64,000 nt of DNA, taken from Chitinophagaceae bacterium. GTDB lineage: Bacteria > Bacteroidota > Bacteroidia > Chitinophagales > Chitinophagaceae. The notes under the pieces are model-generated. The model was given only the letters and a program-made list of their open reading frames with translations. It made no database searches and was not told the DNA's origin. The stretch covers positions 124,001 through 188,000 of the forward strand of contig JAFKGQ010000009.1 of NCBI GenBank assembly GCA_017307755.1, in the 5' to 3' direction. The position numbers and the translations under genes were made by a program. Positions 9,182-18,309 of this stretch are shown here, piece after piece; positions within the stretch are counted from its first letter, which is position 1, and every line of letters starts with the position of its first letter.

Positions 9182-10813
9182 ATGTCAGTCTCCAGAAGAA
9201 ATATCCTCAAAGGTCTCGCATTAGGCCTCCCTGCATTACAGTTTGGTCATGCCGCGATGGCGTCGGAAGGTGGAATATCCGGCAAATTATTGCCTGGTGA
9301 TGGAAGGCTCCGCGAGCTGCCGGCTATTGCGGACGGTCCGTTCTTGCCGACAAGGGCGTCTTTAAGGGCTTACAGCATACCCGACTGGTTCCGGGATGCC
9401 AAATTTGGTATCTGGGCCCATTGGGGTCCCCAGTCGGCTGTGGAGGCCGGGGATTGGTATGCCCGCAACATGTATATGCAAGGGCAGAAGCAATACGAGC
9501 ACCATGTAAAGACCTATGGGCATCCGTCGAAATTCGGGTTTAAGGATACCATCCCGGCGTGGAAGGCGGAGAAGTTCGATCCGGATTATTTGATGGGTTT
9601 GTATAAAAAGGCCGGGGCCAAATATTTTATGAGCATGGGCGTACACCATGACAACTTCGATCTGTGGGATTCGAAGTTCAACCGTTGGAATGCGGTGAAT
9701 ATGGGGCCTCGCAAGGACATAGTTGGGATGTGGAAGCAGGCAGCGCAGAAGCATGGATTAAAGTTTGGCATCAGCGATCATCTTTGGATCACCTACAAAT
9801 GGTTTTCCACCAGCAAGGGCAGCGATAAGGACGGTCCTTTTGCGGGTGTAGCGTATGATGGGGCTGACCCAAAGAATTTTGAATATTACGGAAAATGTGA
9901 AGAGGTTTTTCAGAACCTGGAATGGCAGGAGAACTGGATACCGGAAGTCTGGCGGCGGCATTGGTTTGACAGGATCAGGGACCTCGTAGATAAGTACGAG
10001 CCGGATCTGTTGTATTGTGACGGGCACATGCCTTTCGAGGAACATGGGCTGGCTATCCTGGCGCACCTGTACAACAAGAATGCGGCGAAGAATGGAGGGA
10101 TAACGCAGGCTGTGTACACGAGCAAGCGTCCGGAGGATTCCGCGAAGGGGACGGGCATTTGCGTCTTTGATGTGGAGCGTGGGGTAGTGGAGTCCATCTG
10201 GCCGACGCCATGGCAGACGGATACCTGTATCGGCGACTGGCATTATAACAGAGAGCGGGTGGGGAACTATAAACCCGCCAAGACGGTGATCGACCTGCTG
10301 GTGGACATCGTCAGCCGCAACGGCAACCTGATGTTGAATTTCCCGTTACCGGCCAGCGGCATGCTGGACAGCGATGAGCTCACGGTGCTGGATGGCATCA
10401 CCCGGTGGATGGCGGTGAACAGCGAGGGCATCTATGCGACGAGGCCGTGGAGGATATTTGGTGAGGGACCTGCTGCGGATGGGGCTTCCAGGAAAGACAA
10501 GGGGGCTGCATTCAACGAGAACAAGCGAAGGGATATGACCTACGAAGATGTGCGGTTTATGACAAAGGGCAAAACGTTGTATGCGTTTGTCATGGGATGG
10601 CCGGACGGTGGGAAACAGGTGGTGATCAGGGCGCTGGGCTCCGGCGGCGACAGCAGGACGGCCAGTATCGGGGATGTGCAACTGCTGGGACATGGGAAGG
10701 TAGAATTCCGGCGGGATGAGAATGGGCTGACGATCCTGTTGCCCGACCGGCGACCCTGCGAGCATGCTTTTGCCTTTCAGATCAGCGGCGAGGGGCTGGT
10801 GAGCAGAGGATAA
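9182..10813 (+). CDS. GH29 alpha-L-fucosidase, Tat-exported
   Basis: I place the start at the ATG at 9182 (543 residues) rather than a TTG nine bases upstream, because the protein then opens with a twin-arginine signal (SRRNILK followed by a hydrophobic stretch). The GH29 barrel begins at WFRDAKFGIWAHWG and contains HHDNFDLWDSKF. The predicted nucleophile is D280 in PDLLYCDGHMPF. A C-terminal sandwich (about 440-540) is present. GH29 enzymes release alpha-L-fucose with retention. Together with the GH95 at 45395 this gives two mechanistically different fucosidase types, which suggests a fucosylated glycan such as xyloglucan. The gene appears to stand alone, followed by a 108-base gap with regulatory motifs. 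Confidence 0.9.
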   Translation: MSVSRRNILKGLALGLPALQFGHAAMASEGGISGKLLPGDGRLRELPAIADGPFLPTRASLRAYSIPDWFRDAKFGIWAHWGPQSAVEAGDWYARNMYMQGQKQYEHHVKTYGHPSKFGFKDTIPAWKAEKFDPDYLMGLYKKAGAKYFMSMGVHHDNFDLWDSKFNRWNAVNMGPRKDIVGMWKQAAQKHGLKFGISDHLWITYKWFSTSKGSDKDGPFAGVAYDGADPKNFEYYGKCEEVFQNLEWQENWIPEVWRRHWFDRIRDLVDKYEPDLLYCDGHMPFEEHGLAILAHLYNKNAAKNGGITQAVYTSKRPEDSAKGTGICVFDVERGVVESIWPTPWQTDTCIGDWHYNRERVGNYKPAKTVIDLLVDIVSRNGNLMLNFPLPASGMLDSDELTVLDGITRWMAVNSEGIYATRPWRIFGEGPAADGASRKDKGAAFNENKRRDMTYEDVRFMTKGKTLYAFVMGWPDGGKQVVIRALGSGGDSRTASIGDVQLLGHGKVEFRRDENGLTILLPDRRPCEHAFAFQISGEGLVSRG

Positions 10814-10834
10814 ATAAGCCTGATATTTAAAAAA

Positions 10835-10848
10835 TTCAACCGATTGCA
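10835..10848. promoter_or_regulatory. Candidate LacI-family operator (copy 1)
   Basis: TTCAACCGATTGCA. On the opposite strand this reads TGCAATCGGTTGAA, an exact 14-base match to a site at 35984-35997. It has the CG-centred, imperfectly palindromic form (TG-AA-CG-TT) typical of LacI-family operators. It sits between the GH29 stop and the HTCS1 start, 62 bases upstream of a TATATTTG box. The LacI protein encoded at 32784 is the obvious candidate binder. Confidence 0.5.
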
Positions 10849-10887
10849 TAAAAAAGCCTAATTTTACGTTCGGAACAGTCAAAATAT

Positions 10888-10902
10888 ATGTCAAGGCGAC
10901 AT
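10888..10902. promoter_or_regulatory. ATGTC-N5-GACAT inverted repeat upstream of HTCS1
   Basis: ATGTCAAGGCGACAT is a perfect 5-base inverted repeat with a 5-base spacer. The same ATGTCA word recurs in the regulatory gap of the adjacent susCD operon (15054-15077). It may be an HTCS1 binding site used for autoregulation. It overlaps the region where a -33 box for the 10911 promoter would be expected. Confidence 0.35.
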
Positions 10903-10910
10903 TTAATAAA

Positions 10911-10918
10911 TATATTTG
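10911..10918 (+). promoter_or_regulatory. Candidate -7 promoter box for HTCS1
   Basis: TATATTTG is an exact TANNTTTG match. It ends only three bases before the ATG at 10922, so a transcript from it would begin at or just inside the annotated start. Either the mRNA is leaderless, the true start is the downstream ATG at 10940, or the box is not used. No convincing -33 element lies 19-21 bases upstream. Confidence 0.3.
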
Positions 10919-10921
10919 ACC

Positions 10922-13900
10922 ATGCGGCGTATTTTGATGGCTTTAACGATTGTCTTGCATGTCTGTGGCCGTCTGCTGTCACAGGACATTGTTTTTTCCC
11001 CGATGGAGAACGGTCATCAATTGAACGAAGAGCAAATACGCAATATCAATCAACTGCCGGATGGAAGACTCGTTATTATCACTGAAGGGATGTTCAATTT
11101 ATTTGATGGCGCGGGTTTCAGAAGTATTCATTTCAACAGCGACTATATGGTATCCCTGGATTTTCAGGGGTATTACAGAAGCTATATAGAAAATAACAGG
11201 CTTTGGTTCAAGAACCAGGGTAAGCTGGTGTTGATAGATCTTTTAAAGGAACAATGTGTGGCTGATCCATTGAACGTTTTACGACAGATGGGTTTTAATG
11301 AAGCGCCTGCCGACCTTTTTGTAGATACCGGTCATGATATATGGCTGCGAACGGTCAGCAACAAGCTTATTTACCTGGATAGCCGGAAAAAAAGGGTGAT
11401 TACTTTCCTACAGGATGTAAATCAGCCGACCAGTGCCACGGATAAGCTGTTCGAGGTTTCGAAGCTGGGAAATCTCACCTATCTTTTCTATCGATCAGGG
11501 CTCATGTTGTGTCTGGATCATTCCTCAGGCAAAGAGTTATATCGCCGTAATTTTTTACCCGCCGGCATTAAGGACCATTTTAATGAAACGCTTATCGTGG
11601 CGCCCGTAGACCATTATTTATATCAGATACGGACAGGTTTGGGGACGGGACAACTGACCAGATTTGACACCCGGACCCTCCAGTCAAAAGTATTGCTGCA
11701 GGTGACCAACTACTGGTTTAACAACTTTGCCGCGGATAAAAAAGGGAATTGCTGGTTAAGCAGCCGGAATGGTTTGTGGTATTTCAAAGCCGGAGAGGAT
11801 ACCGGAACGTTTCAATCTACCCTTCACCTGGCGGGAGGAGGCCAGGTAAAGAATGAGATAAGTACGGTGTTTTGCGATCAGCAGGATGGGGTATGGGCGG
11901 GAGCATTGAACAAGGGGTTGTATTATTATCATCCGGCCCGGACCATGTTCCGGAATTTTGACAAGTCGTTTTTTCAATTGTCGGATGCGCAGGACCTGCA
12001 GGTAAATTGTCTTGAACAAACATCCAACGGCGAACTGTTAGCCGGCACTCAAACCGGGCTGTACAAGACACGGCTGCCCCTGGATCGTACACATCCTTTT
12101 ACCTTGTTCATGCCCGAACTGGAATGCCGGGCCATGTGCAAGGATAGCTCGGGAAATGTCTGGATAGCGTCGTTGCAGGGTCTTTACAAACTGGATAGGT
12201 ATGGGCATACGGAACATATATTGAATTACCCGGTGAATCATATAATGAGGTGTAAAAGCGGCGAGCTCCTGGTCAGCACGGCTACCAGCGGACTACTTAC
12301 ATATAATGAAGGATCGAAGTCGTTTCAGACACTTTATACAGCCGGCAGGCTGCCCCATATACGACAGACGGTGGAGTGGAAAAATAACCTGGTAGGAGTG
12401 ATGGGAACTTTTGCAAAAGAGCTGTTTTTGATCGACAGGACAAATAAGAAGATGATACTTCCTCCGGCAGAGGGTGGCAGGTCTGCCGCAATGTTCTCTC
12501 ATTCCAACTACCAATACACCTGCCTATTGAGCGACCATGATGGATTGCTGTGGTTTGGTACGCATGACGGACTGGATGTGTGGGATGATGACAAGCAGAA
12601 GCTATATCAACTAAACACAAAAAATGGGCTGGTAAACAGCAGTATTAAAGCGATGATAGAGGATGACGACCACTCCGTCTGGATCACGACCTCCAGAGGG
12701 GTAAGTCATCTCTACAAGTATCATACCGACACAGGGTATAGCTTCCGCATAACCAACTATAACAAATACGACGGGGTGATCGAACATGGATTTGCGGACC
12801 GGGCGGCTTTTCTTTCGCCGGAATCCGGTCTGTTCATTGGCGGCGTTGACGGAATGAATGCATACCGGAAAAAGCAGGCGGGTGACGGTATTAAGCTGCT
12901 TGACCCTGTCATGATAGAGCTGAAGCTTTTTGGCAAGGTCGTCGAACAAGGTGAAGTATATGGCAACAGGACTATCCTGCCCAGATCCATTTCCAGCATG
13001 GACTCATTGGTTTTGGATCATGACCGGAATTTTTTGAGCATCGGCTTTTCGGGATTGAATTACGCCAATCCTTCCCAGACATATTTCAAATATAAGCTGG
13101 AGGGATTGGATAAGGACTGGCGTATCGAACGGGCATTGTCCGGTGTGGCGGAGGCATATTATACGAACCTGTCGCCCGGGACCTATGTGTTCAAGGTCCT
13201 TGCTGCCACTGATACGTCCGGGTGGGCGGACAATCCCAAAAAACTGACCATTGTTATCCGGCCGCCATTTTGGGATACTATCTATGCCAGGATATGCTAT
13301 ATAATAATGCTGGCGCTTGCAGGGGGGGCGGTCTATCGGTACTATAGCAGGCGAAACAGGCAATTGCATCAGGAGCAAAAGAGGGAGGCGGTGGAAAAAG
13401 CCAAATCCGACTTTATGACAAACATCAGTCATGAGCTCAGGACCCCGCTGGGATTGATCATTACACCTTTAAGGTCCCTCCTGTCCAAGGTGGCCGACAG
13501 CCATATCAAGGAGGAGCTTTTACGGATCAACAGCCATGCGGATATATTGTTGGACACCGTCAACGAGCTTTTGGACTTCAAGAAGCTGGAAGCAGGCAGT
13601 GAAATGCTTCATTTGAGCTATTGCACGAATCTGCGATTTTTGGAAGATGTATGCTCCGGTTTTCAGGCAGCTGCGCGGGAAAAAGAGATATCATTTACAG
13701 CACATATTGCCGACACGGAGACGGAAATATGGATCGACAGGCAGAAATTGATAAGGATCGTCATCAATCTGTTGTCGAATGCATTAAAATTTACTCCCCA
13801 GGGCGGGCAGGTTGCAATTACTGTCAGGTCTGACGGCACCGATGACTGGCTTACAATAGGGGTCAACGATACCGGGGGAGGCATTTGCACAGAAGATATG

Positions 13901-14887
13901 TCCGGGGTATTCGAACGGTTTTACCAGGCGAAGAATCATACTGACGGGCATGTCAACGGTACGGGAATCGGCTTGTATATGGTCAGGCAATATGCCCAAA
14001 TGCACGGAGGCGACGTAAATGTCACCAGTACAGTTGGAAAAGGTAGTTTTTTTGAAGTAAGGCTGCTGGTAAAAGAACGATCGATGCCGTCTGTGGAGCG
14101 GGAAATTAAGGATCGGAAAGTACTGCTCATCATAGAGGACAATGCTGCATTCAGGGATTATCTGACGGCGGAGCTGCAGGGAGACTATGACATCGTTGCT
14201 GCAGGGGATGGACGGCCCGGGCTGCAATTGGCAAGACAAAAACACCCGGACCTGATCATCACGGACATGATGATGCCGGGGATGACAGGGCTGCAGTTTT
14301 GCCGGTGCTTACGCCAGGATGTGTCTATTTCACACACGCCGGTGATCATGTTGACCGCAAGGGCTTCTATCCAGGCCGAATTCGAGGGTTACGAGTCGGG
14401 CGCCGATGCATACCTGGTAAAACCTTTTGATATACAATTGCTGCGTTTGCGGATAGAGAAGCTCCTTCAGCGTTCAATAGCGAGAAAGGCTATATTCGAT
14501 GAGGCGGAGCCTGTAAAAGCCGATGCGATCACGGCCAACCCGCTGGATCAGCGAATATTGGAACAGGCATTGGACTGTGTCGATCGCAATTTGTCGAATC
14601 CCTGTTATTCTGTCGTGCAGTTCAGCGGCGACATGCACATGGACCGCACGGGGCTTTACAGGAAGCTGGTGGCGCTGACAGGTCATTCTCCGAACAATTT
14701 TATCAAAAGCATCCGTCTTAAAAAGGCCACGGCATTGCTTGTTGAACGCAAAATACCCATTGCCCAGATAGCTGAGACGGTGGGTTTCAACAGCGTATCT
14801 TATTTCACCAAATGTTTTCATGAGGAGTTCGGTAAATCCCCTACCCAATACTTAGCCGAATGGCTGGAATCCAAAATTGACGGTTGA
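10922..14887 (+). CDS. Hybrid two-component system sensor-regulator (HTCS1)
   Basis: A single-polypeptide sensor and transcription factor of 1321 residues, counted from the ATG at 10922 (a TTG six bases earlier is less likely). The order is signal peptide (1-20), two-bladed periplasmic beta-propeller sensor repeats (about 25-690), Y_Y_Y domain (about 700-775), one membrane helix (about 783-805), histidine kinase dimerisation domain with H837 in NISHELRTP, HATPase domain with a GIGLYMV G-box, receiver domain with phospho-acceptor D1115 in IITDMMMPG, and an AraC helix-turn-helix (about 1222-1315). HTCS proteins bind an oligosaccharide in the periplasm and activate nearby PUL genes. The susCD operon 298 bases downstream is the likely target. 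Confidence 0.95.
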   Translation: MRRILMALTIVLHVCGRLLSQDIVFSPMENGHQLNEEQIRNINQLPDGRLVIITEGMFNLFDGAGFRSIHFNSDYMVSLDFQGYYRSYIENNRLWFKNQGKLVLIDLLKEQCVADPLNVLRQMGFNEAPADLFVDTGHDIWLRTVSNKLIYLDSRKKRVITFLQDVNQPTSATDKLFEVSKLGNLTYLFYRSGLMLCLDHSSGKELYRRNFLPAGIKDHFNETLIVAPVDHYLYQIRTGLGTGQLTRFDTRTLQSKVLLQVTNYWFNNFAADKKGNCWLSSRNGLWYFKAGEDTGTFQSTLHLAGGGQVKNEISTVFCDQQDGVWAGALNKGLYYYHPARTMFRNFDKSFFQLSDAQDLQVNCLEQTSNGELLAGTQTGLYKTRLPLDRTHPFTLFMPELECRAMCKDSSGNVWIASLQGLYKLDRYGHTEHILNYPVNHIMRCKSGELLVSTATSGLLTYNEGSKSFQTLYTAGRLPHIRQTVEWKNNLVGVMGTFAKELFLIDRTNKKMILPPAEGGRSAAMFSHSNYQYTCLLSDHDGLLWFGTHDGLDVWDDDKQKLYQLNTKNGLVNSSIKAMIEDDDHSVWITTSRGVSHLYKYHTDTGYSFRITNYNKYDGVIEHGFADRAAFLSPESGLFIGGVDGMNAYRKKQAGDGIKLLDPVMIELKLFGKVVEQGEVYGNRTILPRSISSMDSLVLDHDRNFLSIGFSGLNYANPSQTYFKYKLEGLDKDWRIERALSGVAEAYYTNLSPGTYVFKVLAATDTSGWADNPKKLTIVIRPPFWDTIYARICYIIMLALAGGAVYRYYSRRNRQLHQEQKREAVEKAKSDFMTNISHELRTPLGLIITPLRSLLSKVADSHIKEELLRINSHADILLDTVNELLDFKKLEAGSEMLHLSYCTNLRFLEDVCSGFQAAAREKEISFTAHIADTETEIWIDRQKLIRIVINLLSNALKFTPQGGQVAITVRSDGTDDWLTIGVNDTGGGICTEDMSGVFERFYQAKNHTDGHVNGTGIGLYMVRQYAQMHGGDVNVTSTVGKGSFFEVRLLVKERSMPSVEREIKDRKVLLIIEDNAAFRDYLTAELQGDYDIVAAGDGRPGLQLARQKHPDLIITDMMMPGMTGLQFCRCLRQDVSISHTPVIMLTARASIQAEFEGYESGADAYLVKPFDIQLLRLRIEKLLQRSIARKAIFDEAEPVKADAITANPLDQRILEQALDCVDRNLSNPCYSVVQFSGDMHMDRTGLYRKLVALTGHSPNNFIKSIRLKKATALLVERKIPIAQIAETVGFNSVSYFTKCFHEEFGKSPTQYLAEWLESKIDG

Positions 14888-14915
14888 GGGCTTTTTTCCT
14901 TCTTTTTAACGGCAA

Positions 14916-14947
14916 TTTCAACATTTGTTATACTTCTTTCAACATTT
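14916..14947 (+). repeat. TTTCAACATTT direct repeat, 21-base period
   Basis: TTTCAACATTT occurs at 14916-14926 and again, identically, at 14937-14947. The start-to-start distance is 21 bases, two turns of B-DNA, so a dimeric AraC-type domain could read both on one face. It lies in the control region of the susC-susD operon directly after the HTCS1 gene. This is an HTCS operator candidate by arrangement only. Confidence 0.45.
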
Positions 14948-15053
14948 CTGCATGCCGGATAACTGACAAGCATATAGCTTCGTATTCACTTTATACACCA
15001 AAATTAGTTTGCCATGTTTGAAAGATCCCTAATTCTCCGCCGCCTGACGGCGT

Positions 15054-15077
15054 ATGTCAAAAAATGTCAGTTTGACA
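15054..15077. promoter_or_regulatory. Phased ATGTCA repeats with an inverted TGACA
   Basis: ATGTCA occurs at 15054-15059 and 15064-15069, exactly 10 bases apart, and TGTCA-GTT-TGACA forms an inverted repeat at 15065-15077. The word is shared with the palindrome at 10888-10902 upstream of HTCS1. The array lies about 64 bases upstream of the candidate -33 element of the susC promoter, a normal place for an activator. Confidence 0.4.
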
Positions 15078-15140
15078 GTAAATTCACTCCGGCGCATTAC
15101 GTTATCCAACCAGTAATATTTAAAAAAAGACATTGACCCG

Positions 15141-15171
15141 GTTGGCATTTTTATTTCCTTCTATCAATTTG
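15141..15171 (+). promoter_or_regulatory. Candidate promoter of the susCD operon
   Basis: GTTG at 15141-15144, a 19-base spacer and TCAATTTG at 15164-15171 resemble the Bacteroidota -33/-7 pair, with one mismatch in each box. The implied leader before the ATG at 15186 is under 10 bases. A weak promoter fits an operon that needs an activator. Confidence 0.35.
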
Positions 15172-15185
15172 TTAAAAAAAATAAT

Positions 15186-18100
15186 ATGACTCGTGCTTTT
15201 AAGCAACGAAAAATTCTTGCCGTTGCCATGATAGTATTTACACTGCTGGCTGCCCTGGGAAGTTCCAGTTTAATGGCGCAGACACCGCGTACCGTAAGGG
15301 GGATCGTTCTTGACGCGCAAAAGAACCCGCTGGCGGGGGCTTCTGTCCAGGTGCGGGAAACCACTACCGCCGCCAGGACCGACGCCAGCGGAAAGTTCTC
15401 CATTCTCCTGCCTCACGATAAGCATGTATTGGTGATAAGCTACGTTGGAAAGGTCGTACAGGAGATCAATGTGCGTAACCAGGACTTTGCTTCCATTACC
15501 ATGAGGGACAGCACCGCCACCCTGGATGACATAGTGGTGGTGGGATATGGCAAGCAGAAGAAGCAAAGCGTAGTGGGCGCTATATCGCAGGTGAAGGGAG
15601 AAGTGCTTGAAAGGACCGGTGGCGTCTCGAGTCTTGGTGCGACGCTGACGGGCAACCTGCCGGGCGTTATTACCGTGGCTACGCAGGGTACTCCCGGTGC
15701 GGAAGATCCGAAGATATATATCCGTGGCCAAAGCACCTGGAATAACAGTGATCCATTGATCCTGGTGGATGGTATTGAACGGCCGATGAACAGTGTGGAC
15801 ATCGGCTCTGTCGAAAGTATCTCTGTTTTAAAGGATGCTTCCGCAACGGCCGTGTTTGGGGTCAAAGGCGCCAATGGGGTAATCCTGATCACCACCAAAC
15901 GGGGAAAGGAAGGCAAGGCGGATATCCGTCTGACGGCCAACACTACCATGAAGCTGCCTTCCAAGCTGGCCAGTAAATTTGATTCATATGATGCGCTGAG
16001 GATACGGGATATCGCCATCGAGAATGAATTGGGTGTTTCGCCTGCATCCTGGAACAATTATGTACCCTATGCCGAACTGTATAAATATCGTCATCCCGCC
16101 AACCAGGCAGAGGCCGAGAGATACCCAAATATAGACTGGCAGGATCAGGTGGTGAAGAAATTCGCCATGTCTTATAATGCCAACCTGAATATTGCGGGCG
16201 GCTCGACATTTGTGAAATATTTTTCGTCCATCGATTTTTTGCATGAGGGTGACATTATCAAGAAAATAGACAATGGAAAAACCTATCGCCCGGGATATGG
16301 ATTTGACCGTGTCAATGCCCGCACCAACCTGGATTTTAATTTAACCAAATCAACGGTATTGACAGCCAACCTGTCGGGTTCATACGGTGTACGACAGGAT
16401 GCCTGGGGGCAGGACAGCTGGGAGTACCGCATCTGGCAAAGCATTTACAATAATGCACCTAATATTTATTATCCCCGCTATTCTAACGGCGGCTGGGGGT
16501 ACTTTCCGGCGGAACAGGTATCAACGATAAATTCACTGGCGACGATGGGTAACAATGGTATCCGGAAGACCACAACTACCCGGATAACCACGGATTTTAC
16601 TTTGAAACAGGACCTGAGCGCGCTCCTCAAGGGGCTGGCTGCAAAGGGAACGATCTCTTTTGACAATTCCTTTGTAACGCAGGGAGGGATCTATGACAAT
16701 GGAAATATCCAGCAGGAATATATCAATCCTACTACAGGCGATACGACGTATAGTCAATACCTGGGGACGAACCAGTTCAACTGGATACCTTTCCCGTGGA
16801 GTCCCACCCGGGATACTGTGCAGAACGGGTCGACTTACCGTAAATTATTCTACCAGCTGCAAGTGGATTATGCCAGGAAATTCGGCAGGCATGAGCTGAC
16901 GGCGATGGGTTTGTTCAGCCGGGACAGGTATGCCACGGGCAGCGAGTTCGAGCATTATCGCGAAGACTGGGTAAGCCGGGTTACTTACAATTATGCGCAG
17001 AAATATTTTGCGGAGTTCAACGGCGCCTATAATGGATCGGAAAAGTTTGGACCCAACTACCGATTTGCCTTCTTCCCTTCGGCGGCTGCCGGATGGATGA
17101 TCAGCAATGAGCGCTTTATGAAAGATGTGGACTTTATCAATGCTTTAAAGCTTCGCGTATCGTACGGAAAAGTAGGTAATGACAATATCGCCAACCGTTG
17201 GCTTTATATGACGGCCTGGACCTATGGCGGCAATGCCCCACTGGGAGCATCCGCTGGTCAAACGAGCCCTTATACATGGTGGTCGGAAGCTCATACGAAT
17301 GTCGGCAATCCCGACATCCATTGGGAGACGGTGACCAAGACAGACTTCGGGGTAGATTATTCTTTATGGAATGAGCTTATATCGGGTAGTGTGGATGTAT
17401 TTAACGACTACCGTACGGATATCCTTTTGGACGGCGCCAGTCGTGCTGTCCCCTCCTATTTCGGTGTGCAACCGGCTACGGCTAACCTGGGAAAGGTACG
17501 GAACAAAGGGTATGAGGTGGAACTGCGGTTTAATAAACGAGTATCCAGGAACCTTCGCGTGTGGGCGAACTTCAGCATGACGCATGCAAAAGACAGGATC
17601 ATCGAGGCCGACGACCCCCAACTGCTGAACGACTATCTGAAAAGGGCGGGAAAGCAGATAGGCCAGGCGTATTCCTATATAAGCAGCGGCTATTATAACA
17701 CCTGGGACCAGGTGTATGGCAGCACTCAATTGAATACTTATGACAATCAAAAGCTGCCGGGCAACCTCAATATGATCGACTACAACGGCGACGGGGTAAT
17801 AGATAACAAGGATGTAGTGCCCGCGGGATATCCCGAACGTCCGCAGAATACCTATAATGCGACCATTGGCGCGGAATGGAAAGGTTTTAGCGTCTTCGTA
17901 CAGTTCTACGCAGTAAATAATGCGAACCGCTACCTGCAGCTGGTGAGCTTTGGAGGGCAGTATCATTACGACAATGTATACAAACAGGGGGCGTACTGGT
18001 CACCGACGAACCCTAATGCCAACGTGCCGGTGCCTCGTTATGCCAGTGTGATGCCCTATTATGGAACTACTTATTTATATGATGGGTCCTATATCCGGCT

Positions 18101-18299
18101 CAAGAATGCGGAGGTGGCCTACACTTTCAAGCTCTCTCAGCTGAAGAGGATCGGGATCAACGGTTTCAGATTGTACCTCAATGGTGACAACCTGCTGTTA
18201 TGGACAAAAATGCCCGACGACAGGGAAGTAAGCATGGGAGCAGCCACTGCATATCCTACGATCAGACGTATCAACCTGGGTTGTAATATAACTTTTTAA
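15186..18299 (+). CDS. SusC-like TonB-dependent outer-membrane receptor
   Basis: A 1037-residue outer-membrane transporter. After a long signal peptide (about 1-28) comes a carboxypeptidase-regulatory-like domain (about 33-108), a TonB box region around DDIVVVGYG, then the plug with ILVDGIERPMNSVDI and GANGVILITTKRGK, and a 22-strand barrel to the C terminus (final residues CNITF). SusC proteins import oligosaccharides with a SusD lid. The gene is first in the operon, 10 bases ahead of its susD, and probably controlled by HTCS1 just upstream. Confidence 0.95.
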   Translation: MTRAFKQRKILAVAMIVFTLLAALGSSSLMAQTPRTVRGIVLDAQKNPLAGASVQVRETTTAARTDASGKFSILLPHDKHVLVISYVGKVVQEINVRNQDFASITMRDSTATLDDIVVVGYGKQKKQSVVGAISQVKGEVLERTGGVSSLGATLTGNLPGVITVATQGTPGAEDPKIYIRGQSTWNNSDPLILVDGIERPMNSVDIGSVESISVLKDASATAVFGVKGANGVILITTKRGKEGKADIRLTANTTMKLPSKLASKFDSYDALRIRDIAIENELGVSPASWNNYVPYAELYKYRHPANQAEAERYPNIDWQDQVVKKFAMSYNANLNIAGGSTFVKYFSSIDFLHEGDIIKKIDNGKTYRPGYGFDRVNARTNLDFNLTKSTVLTANLSGSYGVRQDAWGQDSWEYRIWQSIYNNAPNIYYPRYSNGGWGYFPAEQVSTINSLATMGNNGIRKTTTTRITTDFTLKQDLSALLKGLAAKGTISFDNSFVTQGGIYDNGNIQQEYINPTTGDTTYSQYLGTNQFNWIPFPWSPTRDTVQNGSTYRKLFYQLQVDYARKFGRHELTAMGLFSRDRYATGSEFEHYREDWVSRVTYNYAQKYFAEFNGAYNGSEKFGPNYRFAFFPSAAAGWMISNERFMKDVDFINALKLRVSYGKVGNDNIANRWLYMTAWTYGGNAPLGASAGQTSPYTWWSEAHTNVGNPDIHWETVTKTDFGVDYSLWNELISGSVDVFNDYRTDILLDGASRAVPSYFGVQPATANLGKVRNKGYEVELRFNKRVSRNLRVWANFSMTHAKDRIIEADDPQLLNDYLKRAGKQIGQAYSYISSGYYNTWDQVYGSTQLNTYDNQKLPGNLNMIDYNGDGVIDNKDVVPAGYPERPQNTYNATIGAEWKGFSVFVQFYAVNNANRYLQLVSFGGQYHYDNVYKQGAYWSPTNPNANVPVPRYASVMPYYGTTYLYDGSYIRLKNAEVAYTFKLSQLKRIGINGFRLYLNGDNLLLWTKMPDDREVSMGAATAYPTIRRINLGCNITF

Positions 18300-18309
18300 A
18301 CTAAGCTAT

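Larger units (their letters stand above)
14888..15185. promoter_or_regulatory. Regulatory gap upstream of the susCD operon
   Basis: This 298-base non-coding stretch is the longest in the window. It holds an 11-base direct repeat with 21-base phasing (14916-14947), two ATGTCA words with 10-base phasing plus an inverted TGACA (15054-15077), and a possible promoter (15141-15171). A weaker -7-like word, TTAGTTTG, lies at 15004-15011. I see no strong hairpin terminator after HTCS1. Confidence 0.6.
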
